Source: a virus. Taken from it: 24,094 bases of DNA. Below the pieces are notes generated by a model. That model was not told where the DNA came from, did not search any database, and saw only the letters and a program-made list of their open reading frames with translations. This document shows, piece by piece, positions 17,107 through 23,489 of the stretch; within the stretch, counting starts at the first letter, position 1, and every line of letters begins with the position of its first letter. The position numbers were made by a program, and so were the translations under genes. The stretch lies in IMG/VR virus record IMGVR_UViG_3300008459_000392, positions 1-24,094 of that record. One strand, given 5' to 3'.

Positions 17107-18117
17107 TTAGTAACCCTGTAGAATATCGTTACGGTTAAGAGTTCTTTCTTCACCGAAGCTAAGAAGCAAATCTATCTCTGACGGTTTACCATCTTTATGC
17201 CAACTCATAGACTGTGGATTCATAATGACCTGAACAGATCTAAGAACGCTATTCAGGATTTTAACCCCAACTTGTTGACCACCGTATCTCATTTCAATCT
17301 GGAACTTATCAGGGAATTCATAACCAATAGGAACATTTAATCCATTGGGATCGAAGTTAATGGTGTCTGGATACATAGTTGATCGAAAGAATTTTACGAT
17401 CCCATCAATCTCTTCTGCCTCTTTTGCTGAACTAGCAATCAGTTTAAAAGTAAATTGAAATTCTCTTAATGTCACAGATTTAAATAGGTTAATCGTATTT
17501 GGATTAATAGTAGTAGAAAGCCCAGCTCTTACTACTGTATTAACCGTGTCTCCACCAGCTTCAGAAAGTCTAACTGCTGCAAGTCTAGCACCTTGTTGAT
17601 TTGCAACGTTACCCTTCATTAGATCAATCATACTTCCAGTGGCTTGACCGACACCTTGAGCAAGAGACTTCATAATGCCAGAACCTTGTTGTGCTCCAGC
17701 AAGTCCAATTGCACCAACAGCTCCTAAAGAAGGTTGTTCATAGTTAATCTGGTCAGTTACGTTGATATTTGTAGGAAGATATAGAATAACACCACGTGAT
17801 CGATCTACTACAATGGAAGCGGCTTTCACCGGATCTTCTTCTATAACATTCGGTTCATTTAAGCTAGGAGAAGCTTGTCTATCCCTATTATCAGAAGTCC
17901 CTGAGCTGTTAAATCCTTCCAAAAATCCAGAAGCCAGAACACCTTCACCGTTTGCTAATTGACTTAAAAATCCATCGCCTTTACGAGTAAACACGTTTGC
18001 AAATGATGATGAAATTTCAGGAGGAGTATATTTTACAGGCCTGAATGTGATAGTTCCCTTATAGTCATCAGATCTCTCTAAAGGAAACCTCCAGGTTTTA
18101 TTTGGTAGAGGTGCCAT
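17107..18117 (-). CDS. gp48: Baseplate tail-tube cap protein gp48-like
   Basis: This 336-residue protein matches gp48, which sits between the hub and the first tube ring. The C-terminal half is most telling: LREFQFTFKLIASSAKEAEE, IVKFFRSTMYP, LRSVQVIMNPQSMSWHKDGK and a final LSFGEERTLNRNDILQGY. This tube-protein-like fold is shared by gp48, gp54 and gp19. T4 gp48 has 364 residues. The N-terminus begins MAPLPNKTWRFPLERSDDYK. It is first gene of the minus-strand block: an AGGAT ribosome site sits just before the ATG and a TATAAATA late promoter lies 25 to 38 bases upstream. Gp54 is the alternative, but a better gp54 candidate lies at 19266-19973. Confidence 0.82.
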   Translation of the reverse strand: MAPLPNKTWRFPLERSDDYKGTITFRPVKYTPPEISSSFANVFTRKGDGFLSQLANGEGVLASGFLEGFNSSGTSDNRDRQASPSLNEPNVIEEDPVKAASIVVDRSRGVILYLPTNINVTDQINYEQPSLGAVGAIGLAGAQQGSGIMKSLAQGVGQATGSMIDLMKGNVANQQGARLAAVRLSEAGGDTVNTVVRAGLSTTINPNTINLFKSVTLREFQFTFKLIASSAKEAEEIDGIVKFFRSTMYPDTINFDPNGLNVPIGYEFPDKFQIEMRYGGQQVGVKILNSVLRSVQVIMNPQSMSWHKDGKPSEIDLLLSFGEERTLNRNDILQGY

Positions 18118-18125
18118 TTTTATCC

Positions 18126-18133
18126 TATAAATA
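18126..18133 (+). promoter_or_regulatory. T4-type late promoter for gp4 (TATAAATA, plus strand)
   Basis: The plus strand reads TATAAATA. With T4 geometry the transcript starts near 18139, about 23 bases before the gp4 ATG at 18162. It is interlocked with the opposing late promoter at 18148-18155. Confidence 0.8.
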
Positions 18134-18147
18134 AAATAGATTTAAAC

Positions 18148-18155
18148 TATTTATA
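18148..18155 (-). promoter_or_regulatory. T4-type late promoter for the minus-strand baseplate block (TATAAATA)
   Basis: The minus strand reads TATAAATA. The transcript would start near 18142, about 25 bases before the ATG of the gp48-like gene. The two start sites of this divergent pair would lie within a few bases of each other. Confidence 0.8.
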
Positions 18156-18161
18156 TGAAAA

Positions 18162-18641
18162 ATGAAGACGTATTCCGGAAAATATAAAGTTAAAAACCCT
18201 GCGAAGTATAAGGGTGATTACACAAATGTCGTATATCGATCGATGTGGGAACGCCAGTGTTTTGCCTGGTGTGAGAATAATAGCGAGATAAAGGAATGGT
18301 CTTCAGAAGAGATTGTGGTTCCTTACTTCTATGATGTCGATAAAAAGTACCACAGATATTTTATTGATCTAAAGATCACATTTAATAATGGTCAGACTAT
18401 CTTGGTGGAAGTAAAACCTGAGAAAGAAACTGCGCCACCAAAAAGGCCTGACAAAAGTAAAAGATATATTAACGAATCTTTAACCTATGTTAAGAATATG
18501 AATAAGTGGTTAGCAGCACATGAGTTTGCTAAAGATCGTGGTTGGGAGTTCCAGGTCTGGACTGAAAAGACTTTAGAGAAGCTAAACATACTTCCCAAAG
18601 CATTCAAACCATTAAAACCCATAAAGAAGATCAAGAAATAA
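18162..18641 (+). CDS. gp4: Head completion protein gp4 (nuclease-like)
   Basis: This 159-residue protein matches T4 gp4 (also called gp50/gp65), which is needed to finish DNA-filled heads before tail joining. Matching parts are SGKYKVKNPAKYKGD, YRSMWERQCFAWCE, WSSEEIVVPYFYDVDKKYHR and ILVEVKPEKET. The fold is that of TnsA-type/PDDEXK endonucleases, and the acidic core is visible: Glu30, Asp69, and Glu83-Val-Lys85. It begins a plus-strand late transcript under the promoter at 18126. The ribosome site is weak. An upstream ATG at 18155 is out of frame and was not used. Confidence 0.93.
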   Translation: MKTYSGKYKVKNPAKYKGDYTNVVYRSMWERQCFAWCENNSEIKEWSSEEIVVPYFYDVDKKYHRYFIDLKITFNNGQTILVEVKPEKETAPPKRPDKSKRYINESLTYVKNMNKWLAAHEFAKDRGWEFQVWTEKTLEKLNILPKAFKPLKPIKKIKK

Positions 18642-18643
18642 GA

Positions 18644-18651
18644 CATAAATA
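18644..18651 (+). promoter_or_regulatory. Possible variant late promoter (CATAAATA)
   Basis: The plus strand reads CATAAATA three bases after the gp4 stop, one base off the late consensus. A start near 18657 would leave a 22-base leader before the TTG at 18679, the same spacing as at the perfect sites in this window. Confidence 0.45.
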
Positions 18652-18678
18652 GATCTATGCTATGCAAGGAAGAATGTA

Positions 18679-19266
18679 TTGAGCAATCTATTTCAAACAC
18701 TTGAGATTGAAGCTTTCCGTAAGGGTATTACCCCAAGGACTGCGCAGTCAAGAGAATGGTTTATGAACAAGACGAAGGACCTTAGAAACATCAACAGAAA
18801 CGTGTTGATGAAGGAAACCCCTATTACCCTAAAGAATAGAACTATTATTGGTTCTATGTTTATGTTTTTCTATCAGCCAAAGCATAAAGACACGTTGCCA
18901 TATTATGACTCGTTCCCGTTAGTGATTGTTCTAAAGCCAGCTGAAGGGGGATTCCTAGGATTAAATCTCCACTATCTTCCTCCAGTATTAAGAGCTAAAT
19001 TCTTAGACGCTTTGTTAGAAAATACCAACAATGACAGGTTTGACGAGACCACTAAATTCAATTTAACGTACAATCTACTCGAACGTGCAACCAAACTGAA
19101 GTACTTCGAACCTTGTATCAAACATTACTTAACCGATCACGTTAGAAGCAGATTCGCTTTAGTCGAAGCTCCTGAGTGGGAAATCGCTACGTTCCTACCA
19201 GTTGCAGACTTCCAAAAGGCAAGAGCTTCTACTGTGTGGAAAGACTCTAGAAGAAAGATATCATAA
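18679..19266 (+). CDS. Conserved T4-like phage protein of unknown function
   Basis: This protein has 195 residues and I do not recognise its function. It starts with TTG: an ATG five bases upstream is out of frame and stops at once, while AAGGA lies 8 bases before the TTG. Notable segments are KGITPRTAQSREWFMNKTKD, MFMFFYQPKHKDTLPYYDSF followed by PLVIVLKP, and GGFLGLNLHYLPPVLRAKFL. This style is common to an anonymous family of T4-like phages. In T4 the DNA-end protector gp2 gene is next to gene 4, so a head or DNA-end role is possible, but I could not confirm similarity to gp2. The stop codon shares its last A with the start codon region of the next gene (TAATG). Confidence 0.75.
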   Translation: MSNLFQTLEIEAFRKGITPRTAQSREWFMNKTKDLRNINRNVLMKETPITLKNRTIIGSMFMFFYQPKHKDTLPYYDSFPLVIVLKPAEGGFLGLNLHYLPPVLRAKFLDALLENTNNDRFDETTKFNLTYNLLERATKLKYFEPCIKHYLTDHVRSRFALVEAPEWEIATFLPVADFQKARASTVWKDSRRKIS

Positions 19267-19973
19267 TGGCTTACAGCATCGACCAAATGAAATCTCTCAT
19301 TTCACGTAAAGGTGGAGTATCTGAGGCTAATGTATTTCGTGTAGAATTCCCGTCTTTGCCCGGTGCATCGGCAGAAGAAGTAAACCTTCTTTGTACTCGC
19401 GTGAATATTCCAGGCCAACAAATCCTAACTTATGATAAAGAGATTGGTATCAAGACTGAAAAAGTAGGATATCGTCGCGCGTACGAAGATGTCTCTATGA
19501 GCTTCCTACTATTAAATGATTATGGTATTCGAAAGTATTTTGAAACGTGGATGGGCTATGTTGTTGATCCGAACACGTACGAGATTGGTTATAAGAACGA
19601 GTATATTGCAGGTCAGGTAAAGATTCAGCAACTAAGAAAGGGTATTGGTCTACCGATCTATTCCACACCACTTGGTCTGCCACTACTCCCCTCAGAGATT
19701 CAAAATAGACTTCCGAAATTCGGTCCGTTCGATCTTGCAAGAGGTCAACTCGATCTAAACTATATTACAAATGACCAAGTAGTCTATGAAGTTATTCTTG
19801 AGAACGTATTCCCTACAACTATGACCGGTATTGAACTTGGAAATGCAATTGATGGCGTGCTCGAATTCCAAGTTACTTTCTCTTACACTAAATATACTGC
19901 ACAAAATAAAGAAGCGAACCCTACAGCCGATTTTATAACAACTGGCATAGGTTCTTTGCTAACAAATCTATAA
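19266..19973 (+). CDS. gp54: Tail tube-type protein, probable gp54 tube initiator
   Basis: This 235-residue protein has the tail-tube fold pattern of gp19/gp54: SEANVFRVEFPSLPG near the N-terminus, CTRVNIPGQQILTYDKEIG, YRRAYEDVSMSFLLLNDYGI, KYFETWMGYVVDP, and near the C-terminus VYEVILENVFPTTMTGIELG then LEFQVTFSYTKY. T4 gp54 has 320 residues and gp19 has 163, so length does not decide between them. I prefer gp54, the first tube ring on the baseplate, because it sits among baseplate genes next to gp26 and gp51; tube protein gp19 usually lies with the sheath and portal genes, which are not in the window. Start overlaps the previous stop; gp26 follows after 11 bases. Confidence 0.75.
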   Translation: MAYSIDQMKSLISRKGGVSEANVFRVEFPSLPGASAEEVNLLCTRVNIPGQQILTYDKEIGIKTEKVGYRRAYEDVSMSFLLLNDYGIRKYFETWMGYVVDPNTYEIGYKNEYIAGQVKIQQLRKGIGLPIYSTPLGLPLLPSEIQNRLPKFGPFDLARGQLDLNYITNDQVVYEVILENVFPTTMTGIELGNAIDGVLEFQVTFSYTKYTAQNKEANPTADFITTGIGSLLTNL

Positions 19974-19984
19974 GGATGATTTAA

Positions 19985-20689
19985 ATGGCTCTACCTAAAC
20001 TGAATGACAATCCAAAGTATGATCTTATAATTCCTTCTATGAATAAAAAGGTCAGATACAGACCTTATCTCGTGAAAGAAGAAAAGGTAATGCTAATGGC
20101 TATGGAATCACAAGATAACCAGGCTATGATGAATTCGATTGTCGATACGATTGTCGCGTGCGTGGACGATGATATTGATCGTAAGAAGCTTGCAATGTTT
20201 GATGTTGAATATATGTTTCTTAAGATTCGTTCGAAGTCTGTTGGTGAAACTTCTACTGTAGGTATTAAGTGCACTTCCTGTAATACGCAGAATGATGTTA
20301 CTATCGATATCTCTGCAATGGAGATTGAAGTTCCGACAGTCAATAAAACGATTCAGGTTACACCCGAGATTGCTATTGAAATGAAATGGCCAACGTATGA
20401 AGATATCATAAAGATTGGTTCAACCGGCAATAAACTGACTAAGAACCTATTTTCTATTATCGAGAAATCAATTGAAGCTATCGTAACTGAGAATGAAAGA
20501 ATCTTAGCGAAAGATGTGACCGATAAAGAGCTTGAAGAATTCGTTGAGTCCATGACAAAAGAGCAATTGGATATGCTTGGTGACTTTGTATCGAAGATGC
20601 CTAGATTGAATAAAGATGTTCATTTCGATTGTGTATCATGTAAAGAACATAATCACGTAAAACTGGAAGGTATGACTGATTTTTTTTAA
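19985..20689 (+). CDS. gp26: Baseplate hub assembly protein gp26
   Basis: This 234-residue protein matches the gp26 family (T4_baseplate), needed to build the central hub. The N-terminal NPKYDLIIPSMNKKVRYRPY, then LVKEEKVMLMAMES is the family signature. Two CxxC pairs (Cys96/Cys99 in KCTSCN and Cys216/Cys219 in DCVSCKEHNH) suggest a zinc-binding site; T4 gp26 is a little shorter (208). A ribosome site (AAGGA) lies upstream. The last codons are GAT TTT TTT TAA: the stop directly follows a run of eight T. In the -1 frame the reading continues without a stop into the gp51 frame, so a gp26-gp51 fusion of 300 residues is likely made by frameshifting. This parallels the tail assembly chaperones lambda gpG and gpGT. 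Confidence 0.88.
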   Translation: MALPKLNDNPKYDLIIPSMNKKVRYRPYLVKEEKVMLMAMESQDNQAMMNSIVDTIVACVDDDIDRKKLAMFDVEYMFLKIRSKSVGETSTVGIKCTSCNTQNDVTIDISAMEIEVPTVNKTIQVTPEIAIEMKWPTYEDIIKIGSTGNKLTKNLFSIIEKSIEAIVTENERILAKDVTDKELEEFVESMTKEQLDMLGDFVSKMPRLNKDVHFDCVSCKEHNHVKLEGMTDFF

Positions 20690-20738
20690 TAGCTCTTTCT
20701 CATGAAAATTTAATCAATTACTATAAGGTAAATTTTCA
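20680..20738 (+). promoter_or_regulatory. Programmed -1 frameshift signal at the end of gp26
   Basis: Eight T occur at 20680-20687, so both tRNA pairs at T TTT TTT (20680-20686) can slip back one base without loss of pairing. The zero-frame stop TAA (20687-20689) comes directly after, which would favour slippage. After the slip the codons TTA ATA GCT continue to 20886. A perfect 9-bp inverted repeat (TGAAAATTT at 20703-20711 and AAATTTTCA at 20730-20738) follows and may act as the stimulating hairpin, though its distance is longer than usual. Confidence 0.75.
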
Positions 20739-20742
20739 GTTA

Positions 20743-20886
20743 ATGCAGCACCATCATTATTCGTTAACTGAAATTGAAATGCTGATACCGTGGGAAAGAG
20801 AAATCTATTTGACTTTGTTATTGCAACATATACAAGAAGAAACAGATGCCGCAAAGCAGAGGCAAAGGGATTTAAAACATGGCTGA
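20743..20886 (+). CDS. gp51: gp51-like baseplate hub assembly protein frame
   Basis: From the ATG at 20743 this frame gives 47 residues (MQHHHYSLTEIEMLIPWERE, then IYLTLLLQHIQEE). The block LTEIEMLIPWEREIY is typical of the small gp51 hub assembly proteins of T4-like phages. However, the frame is open further up: codons from 20686 add SHENLINYYKVNFQL, which fits the usual protein better than the bare ATG start. The only ribosome site for the ATG is AAGG about 14 bases upstream, which is too far. I therefore think the main product is the frameshift fusion with gp26 (66 residues from this frame). The end overlaps the tape measure start by 8 bases. Confidence 0.8.
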   Translation: MQHHHYSLTEIEMLIPWEREIYLTLLLQHIQEETDAAKQRQRDLKHG

Positions 20887-22684
20887 AGCAACTCTGAATG
20901 ATGTAATCGCTAGATTAAGAACAGATAATGAGAAACAGCTAAGAGAACAACAGGACACAACTGTTGCTGTTGAGGAATTGTCTGGTACTATTCGTGCTCT
21001 TCTAGAGCAAATGGAAGCCCAGAGATTACGTGATAAAGAATCAGAGTTTGAAGCCAGAAAAAGAGTTACTGCTCCCGCAGCGGCAGGAGCTGCAGCCTCT
21101 CCTTCTAGTTCCGGAAGTATTTTAGACCTATTAGGTCCTGGTAGTATGCTTGGAACATTAGCTGGTATTGCCGGGAATCTAGGTGCTGCTACTATTGCTC
21201 TTGCAGCTGCTACAGAAGGCTTTGGACCATCACTTAAAAATCTTAAAAACTTTACCACAAATTTAACAAAGCTTCAAAAGGCATTAATCCGAATCCCATT
21301 ATACCCATTTGAAAGATTACTTAAAGCGAATCCATTTGATGATATTACTAAGAATTTTTCAAAAATGGAAAAGGTCTTAAAGGATCGATATAAATTCGAT
21401 CCAAAATCTTTAAGATGGCAAAATCTTCTAACTGGTAAATTTGTAAAATTTGACGAAGTGAATCGTGTTGCTAGAGAGTCTAGTGGTTTCTTAACTAGGA
21501 TATCCAGTTTATTTAAATCAATTACTATTCCCGAATCAGTAACTAAACTTTTTACTGCTGAAGGTGCTATCGGTCAAGCATTTGGAATTCTCAAGAATAA
21601 TAAATGGCTTACTGGTATATTAAAATTTCTAAGACCCCTTGCTATTATACTTTCATCATTTGACGGCCTGAGGGTTGCAAGTGCTGAAATGGAAGATCGT
21701 GAAGGGTTCTTTAACAAATATATTGGTGGTGGGGCTGGTGGGTTTATTGGCGGCTTTGCTGGATCATTCTTTGGCGAAATGGCCAATTTATTCAAAGATA
21801 TTCCACTATGGTTAATCTCGTGGGTAGTACCAGATGATTGGATTACTACAAATCCAGATGGGACCTGGAAGTTTAATGAGTCTAAGAATATAGTTACAAA
21901 GCTTCTATCAGGAATACAGAATCTAGACTTTAACGAAATGCTAAAAAATCTAATAATGACGCAATTTGATACCTTAGGTACCGTGTTTGATAACATTGGC
22001 CAGTATTTCGGTTTGTCCGGCACTGAAGAACAGCAAGCAGCAACTCAGAAGATGTTTGATGAGTGGTGGAACAACTGGTTCTCTCTCAAAGGCGCTGGTG
22101 AAAATACACTTGGTATCTTGGGATGGCTAGTCAATACTGCTCTATCACCTATAAACTCTATATTAGATAGTGTTCTAGAAGCATTCGGTGTAAGCACTGA
22201 AGGTGAGGAAACTACATTCTTACAAAAGATTAGTAATTTTGTATCCTGGATCTACGGTCTGATTCCTTCAGTGGATGATATTAAACGTAGCCTCGCTAGT
22301 AAGCTTGATCCTGATGTAGCTTGGTTTTTAGGTCTTTCGGATTACCTTCCCCAGACCCAAGCAGAGTACGATCAAAGATCACAAGAGCTCTTAAAAACTA
22401 TGAAAGATGAAAGTTCTAAGATTGCTGAACTAGAAGCACAACTAGCAGCTGCAGAAAATAGTAATGGGGCTCTTTCTGGTCTTACTGTTGCCAGAACTAA
22501 AGGTGCACTAATAGCAGCTCAAGAAGAACGTGATGAAGCAAATAGAGCCCTTACAGCTCTTCAAGATACAGCTAGAACGTCACCAGGAATCAATCAGAGT
22601 ACTGTTAATAATGTTCAGTCGCAGTCTGATACGATCTTTATGCCAAACAGTGGATCGATTGATAACGACGATATTAGAAGATAA
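20879..22684 (+). CDS. Probable tail tape measure / baseplate hub protein (gp29-like)
   Basis: This protein has 601 residues, close to T4 gp29 (590), which sets tail length and sits in the hub. I infer the role from position directly after gp26-gp51, where tape measures follow their chaperones in most tailed phages, and from composition; no strong gp29 motif is recognised. Visible parts: a helical N-terminus with coiled-coil character (about 15-62), an Ala/Gly-rich hydrophobic stretch (about 81-112, GTLAGIAGNLGAATIALAAA), further hydrophobic segments at about 245-260 and 282-300 (GGGAGGFIGGFAGSFFGEMA), Trp-rich helices around 305-400 and a coiled coil at about 490-565. Such hydrophobic segments often insert in the host membrane at DNA entry. 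The start overlaps gp51, and the stop lies in an inverted repeat shared with the converging lysin gene. Confidence 0.72.
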   Translation: MAEATLNDVIARLRTDNEKQLREQQDTTVAVEELSGTIRALLEQMEAQRLRDKESEFEARKRVTAPAAAGAAASPSSSGSILDLLGPGSMLGTLAGIAGNLGAATIALAAATEGFGPSLKNLKNFTTNLTKLQKALIRIPLYPFERLLKANPFDDITKNFSKMEKVLKDRYKFDPKSLRWQNLLTGKFVKFDEVNRVARESSGFLTRISSLFKSITIPESVTKLFTAEGAIGQAFGILKNNKWLTGILKFLRPLAIILSSFDGLRVASAEMEDREGFFNKYIGGGAGGFIGGFAGSFFGEMANLFKDIPLWLISWVVPDDWITTNPDGTWKFNESKNIVTKLLSGIQNLDFNEMLKNLIMTQFDTLGTVFDNIGQYFGLSGTEEQQAATQKMFDEWWNNWFSLKGAGENTLGILGWLVNTALSPINSILDSVLEAFGVSTEGEETTFLQKISNFVSWIYGLIPSVDDIKRSLASKLDPDVAWFLGLSDYLPQTQAEYDQRSQELLKTMKDESSKIAELEAQLAAAENSNGALSGLTVARTKGALIAAQEERDEANRALTALQDTARTSPGINQSTVNNVQSQSDTIFMPNSGSIDNDDIRR

Positions 22685-22703
22685 TTATTCGTATCTTCTA
22701 ATA
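22672..22703. terminator. Perfect 12-bp inverted repeat between converging genes
   Basis: TATTAGAAGATA (22672-22683) and TATCTTCTAATA (22692-22703) form a perfect 12-bp stem with an 8-base loop. It spans both stop codons of two genes that end on adjacent bases (22684 and 22685), so it can act for both strands. There is no strong U run after either arm, so it may be a weak bidirectional terminator or a 3'-end stabiliser. Confidence 0.55.
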
Positions 22704-23173
22704 CCTAAAGCTCTTCTAGCCAGATAAGGTTTGTACGAGACAGTACTGTCTTGGTTACCGCCAAGTATAATCCAGTGCTCTTCACCATCAATGATTTCGG
22801 TCTCCACGTAGAATCCTACGTGTCCTTGCCATCCTTGATTACCTCTTGGGAAGATTACTATATCACCCTTCATAGGTGTTTCTACTGGTGTTCCCCAGTC
22901 TAAGAAACCTCGCGCGAGAAGAGGATGTTGCGATACAGATTCTGATCCCGGTATGCTATGCAGATTCAGTATACTATTTACGAAAGCTGCGCACCATTCA
23001 TATCTAACCGGATCTACACCAAGAAAATATCTGAGTTCCCTTCTATGATCTTGCTCATTCAAGCCAACCATAGATTCAGCAACTACCATTACTTTTGGTG
23101 CGTATAGGTTAACCGAGTTATTTGGACTATAGACACATCCGCCTAACAGAAATATGAATAACAGATAACGCAT
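22685..23173 (-). CDS. Lipoprotein cysteine peptidoglycan hydrolase (probable lysin, TIGR02594 type)
   Basis: This 162-residue protein begins with a lipoprotein signal: MRYLLFIFLLGGC, with lipobox LGGC and Cys13 as the lipidation site; residue 14 is Val, which fits outer-membrane sorting. The rest is an NlpC/P60- or CHAP-like domain of the kind annotated TIGR02594: Cys61 in YEWCAAFVNSIL as likely nucleophile, GDIVIFPRG, His118 in GHVGFYVE and the late LGGNQDSTV block. It would cut peptide bonds in peptidoglycan from the periplasmic side. I infer a role in lysis at the end of infection. It is the only minus-strand gene in the right part. No ribosome site is visible: only AATAATTTC precedes the ATG, and a late-promoter-like CATAAATA sits so close that the transcript may be leaderless. 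Confidence 0.85.
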   Translation of the reverse strand: MRYLLFIFLLGGCVYSPNNSVNLYAPKVMVVAESMVGLNEQDHRRELRYFLGVDPVRYEWCAAFVNSILNLHSIPGSESVSQHPLLARGFLDWGTPVETPMKGDIVIFPRGNQGWQGHVGFYVETEIIDGEEHWIILGGNQDSTVSYKPYLARRALGIRRYE

Positions 23174-23178
23174 GAAAT

Positions 23179-23186
23179 TATTTATG
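23179..23186 (-). promoter_or_regulatory. Possible variant late promoter for the lysin gene (CATAAATA)
   Basis: The minus strand reads CATAAATA six bases before the lysin ATG. If the T4 geometry (element at about -13 to -6) holds, the first transcribed base would be the A of the ATG. The same variant occurs before the gene at 18679. Confidence 0.4.
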
Positions 23187-23225
23187 AAATAGGGGATTTA
23201 CAAAATATTTTTCATACGATATAGT
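23187..23225 (+). promoter_or_regulatory. Sigma70-type promoter of the structured RNA unit
   Basis: The conserved block AAATAGGGGA runs into TTTACA (-35, 23197-23202), followed by a 17-base spacer and TATAGT (-10, 23220-23225). The start would be near 23232. A further TATAAT lies at 23248-23253. The T4 early promoters also have GTTTAC as -35 sequence, so this is probably an early promoter read by host RNA polymerase. Confidence 0.8.
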
Positions 23226-23275
23226 TTTTATTGTCATAACACGTATATATAATAGTGTAACAAAGGAATCAAGTA

Positions 23276-23374
23276 ATGCAACCCTGTATGGTATCATATA
23301 ATCCAACAGAACAGAAAACCGAGTTTCTCGGTCGCTGGATTATTCATGCAGTGAAGGGTTTGTGTAACAGTTAA
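23276..23374 (+). CDS. Possible 32-residue peptide inside the structured RNA
   Basis: An ATG at 23276 is preceded by AAAGGA at a good distance (about 8 bases from AGGA) and opens a 32-codon frame (MQPCMVSYNPTEQKTEFLGR, then WIIHAVKGLCNS). The peptide has no recognised family, no signal peptide and no clear membrane segment. It is translated across all three nested stems, so a ribosome on it would open the rod and free or hide the antiterminator strand AGGGTTTG near its 3' end. It could be a real small protein, a leader peptide or chance. Confidence 0.45.
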   Translation: MQPCMVSYNPTEQKTEFLGRWIIHAVKGLCNS

Positions 23375-23400
23375 CTATCAAGTTAGTCTTAACGAGTTCC

Positions 23401-23433
23401 AAACCCTCTAGCTTCGGCTTAGAGGGTTTTTTT
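23401..23433 (+). terminator. Rho-independent terminator with UUCG-type loop
   Basis: ACCCTCTA (23403-23410) pairs with TAGAGGGT (23420-23427). The inner part is GC-TTCG-GC with one bulged T, and seven T follow (23427-23433). Together with the promoter at 23187 it defines one short transcription unit. Confidence 0.9.
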
Positions 23434-23444
23434 ATGGGAAAATG

Positions 23445-23483
23445 AAATAGGGGGTTTACAAACGATCGTAGATGCCTTACACT
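23445..23483 (+). promoter_or_regulatory. Sigma70-type promoter of the tRNA cluster
   Basis: AAATAGGGGG (23445-23454) runs into TTTACA (23455-23460); with a 17-base spacer the -10 box is TACACT (23478-23483). The block is identical to the other copies through the -35 box, but the -10 box is weaker. It lies right after the terminator and reads into the tRNA leader. Confidence 0.7.
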
Positions 23484-23489
23484 ATACGA

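Larger units (their letters stand above)
23232..23433 (+). ncRNA. Candidate structured small RNA between promoter and terminator
   Basis: A promoter and a strong terminator bound a unit of about 200 bases. Inside, three stems nest in order along one rod: AACCCT (23280-23285) with AGGGTT (23355-23360), ATAATCCA (23298-23305) with TGGATTAT (23336-23343), and ACCGAG (23318-23323) with CTCGGT (23327-23332) around a TTT loop. The strand AGGGTTTG (23355-23362) can also pair with CAAACCCT (23400-23407), which is the 5' arm of the terminator, so the two states would compete. I read this as a regulatory RNA or attenuator. A 32-codon ORF overlaps it. No known RNA family is recognised. Confidence 0.6.

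Noticed and set aside
17106-17153. Longer start for gp53 at 17153
   Set aside because: It would overlap the gp48-like gene by 47 bases and add residues unlike the usual gp53 N-terminus.
18155-18164. Alternative ATG at 18155 for gp4
   Set aside because: It is in another frame and does not lead to a protein of known type.
20872-21258. Minus-strand ORF of 128 codons
   Set aside because: It is antisense to the start of the tape measure gene and arises from its Ala-rich coding sequence; no ribosome site or homology was seen.
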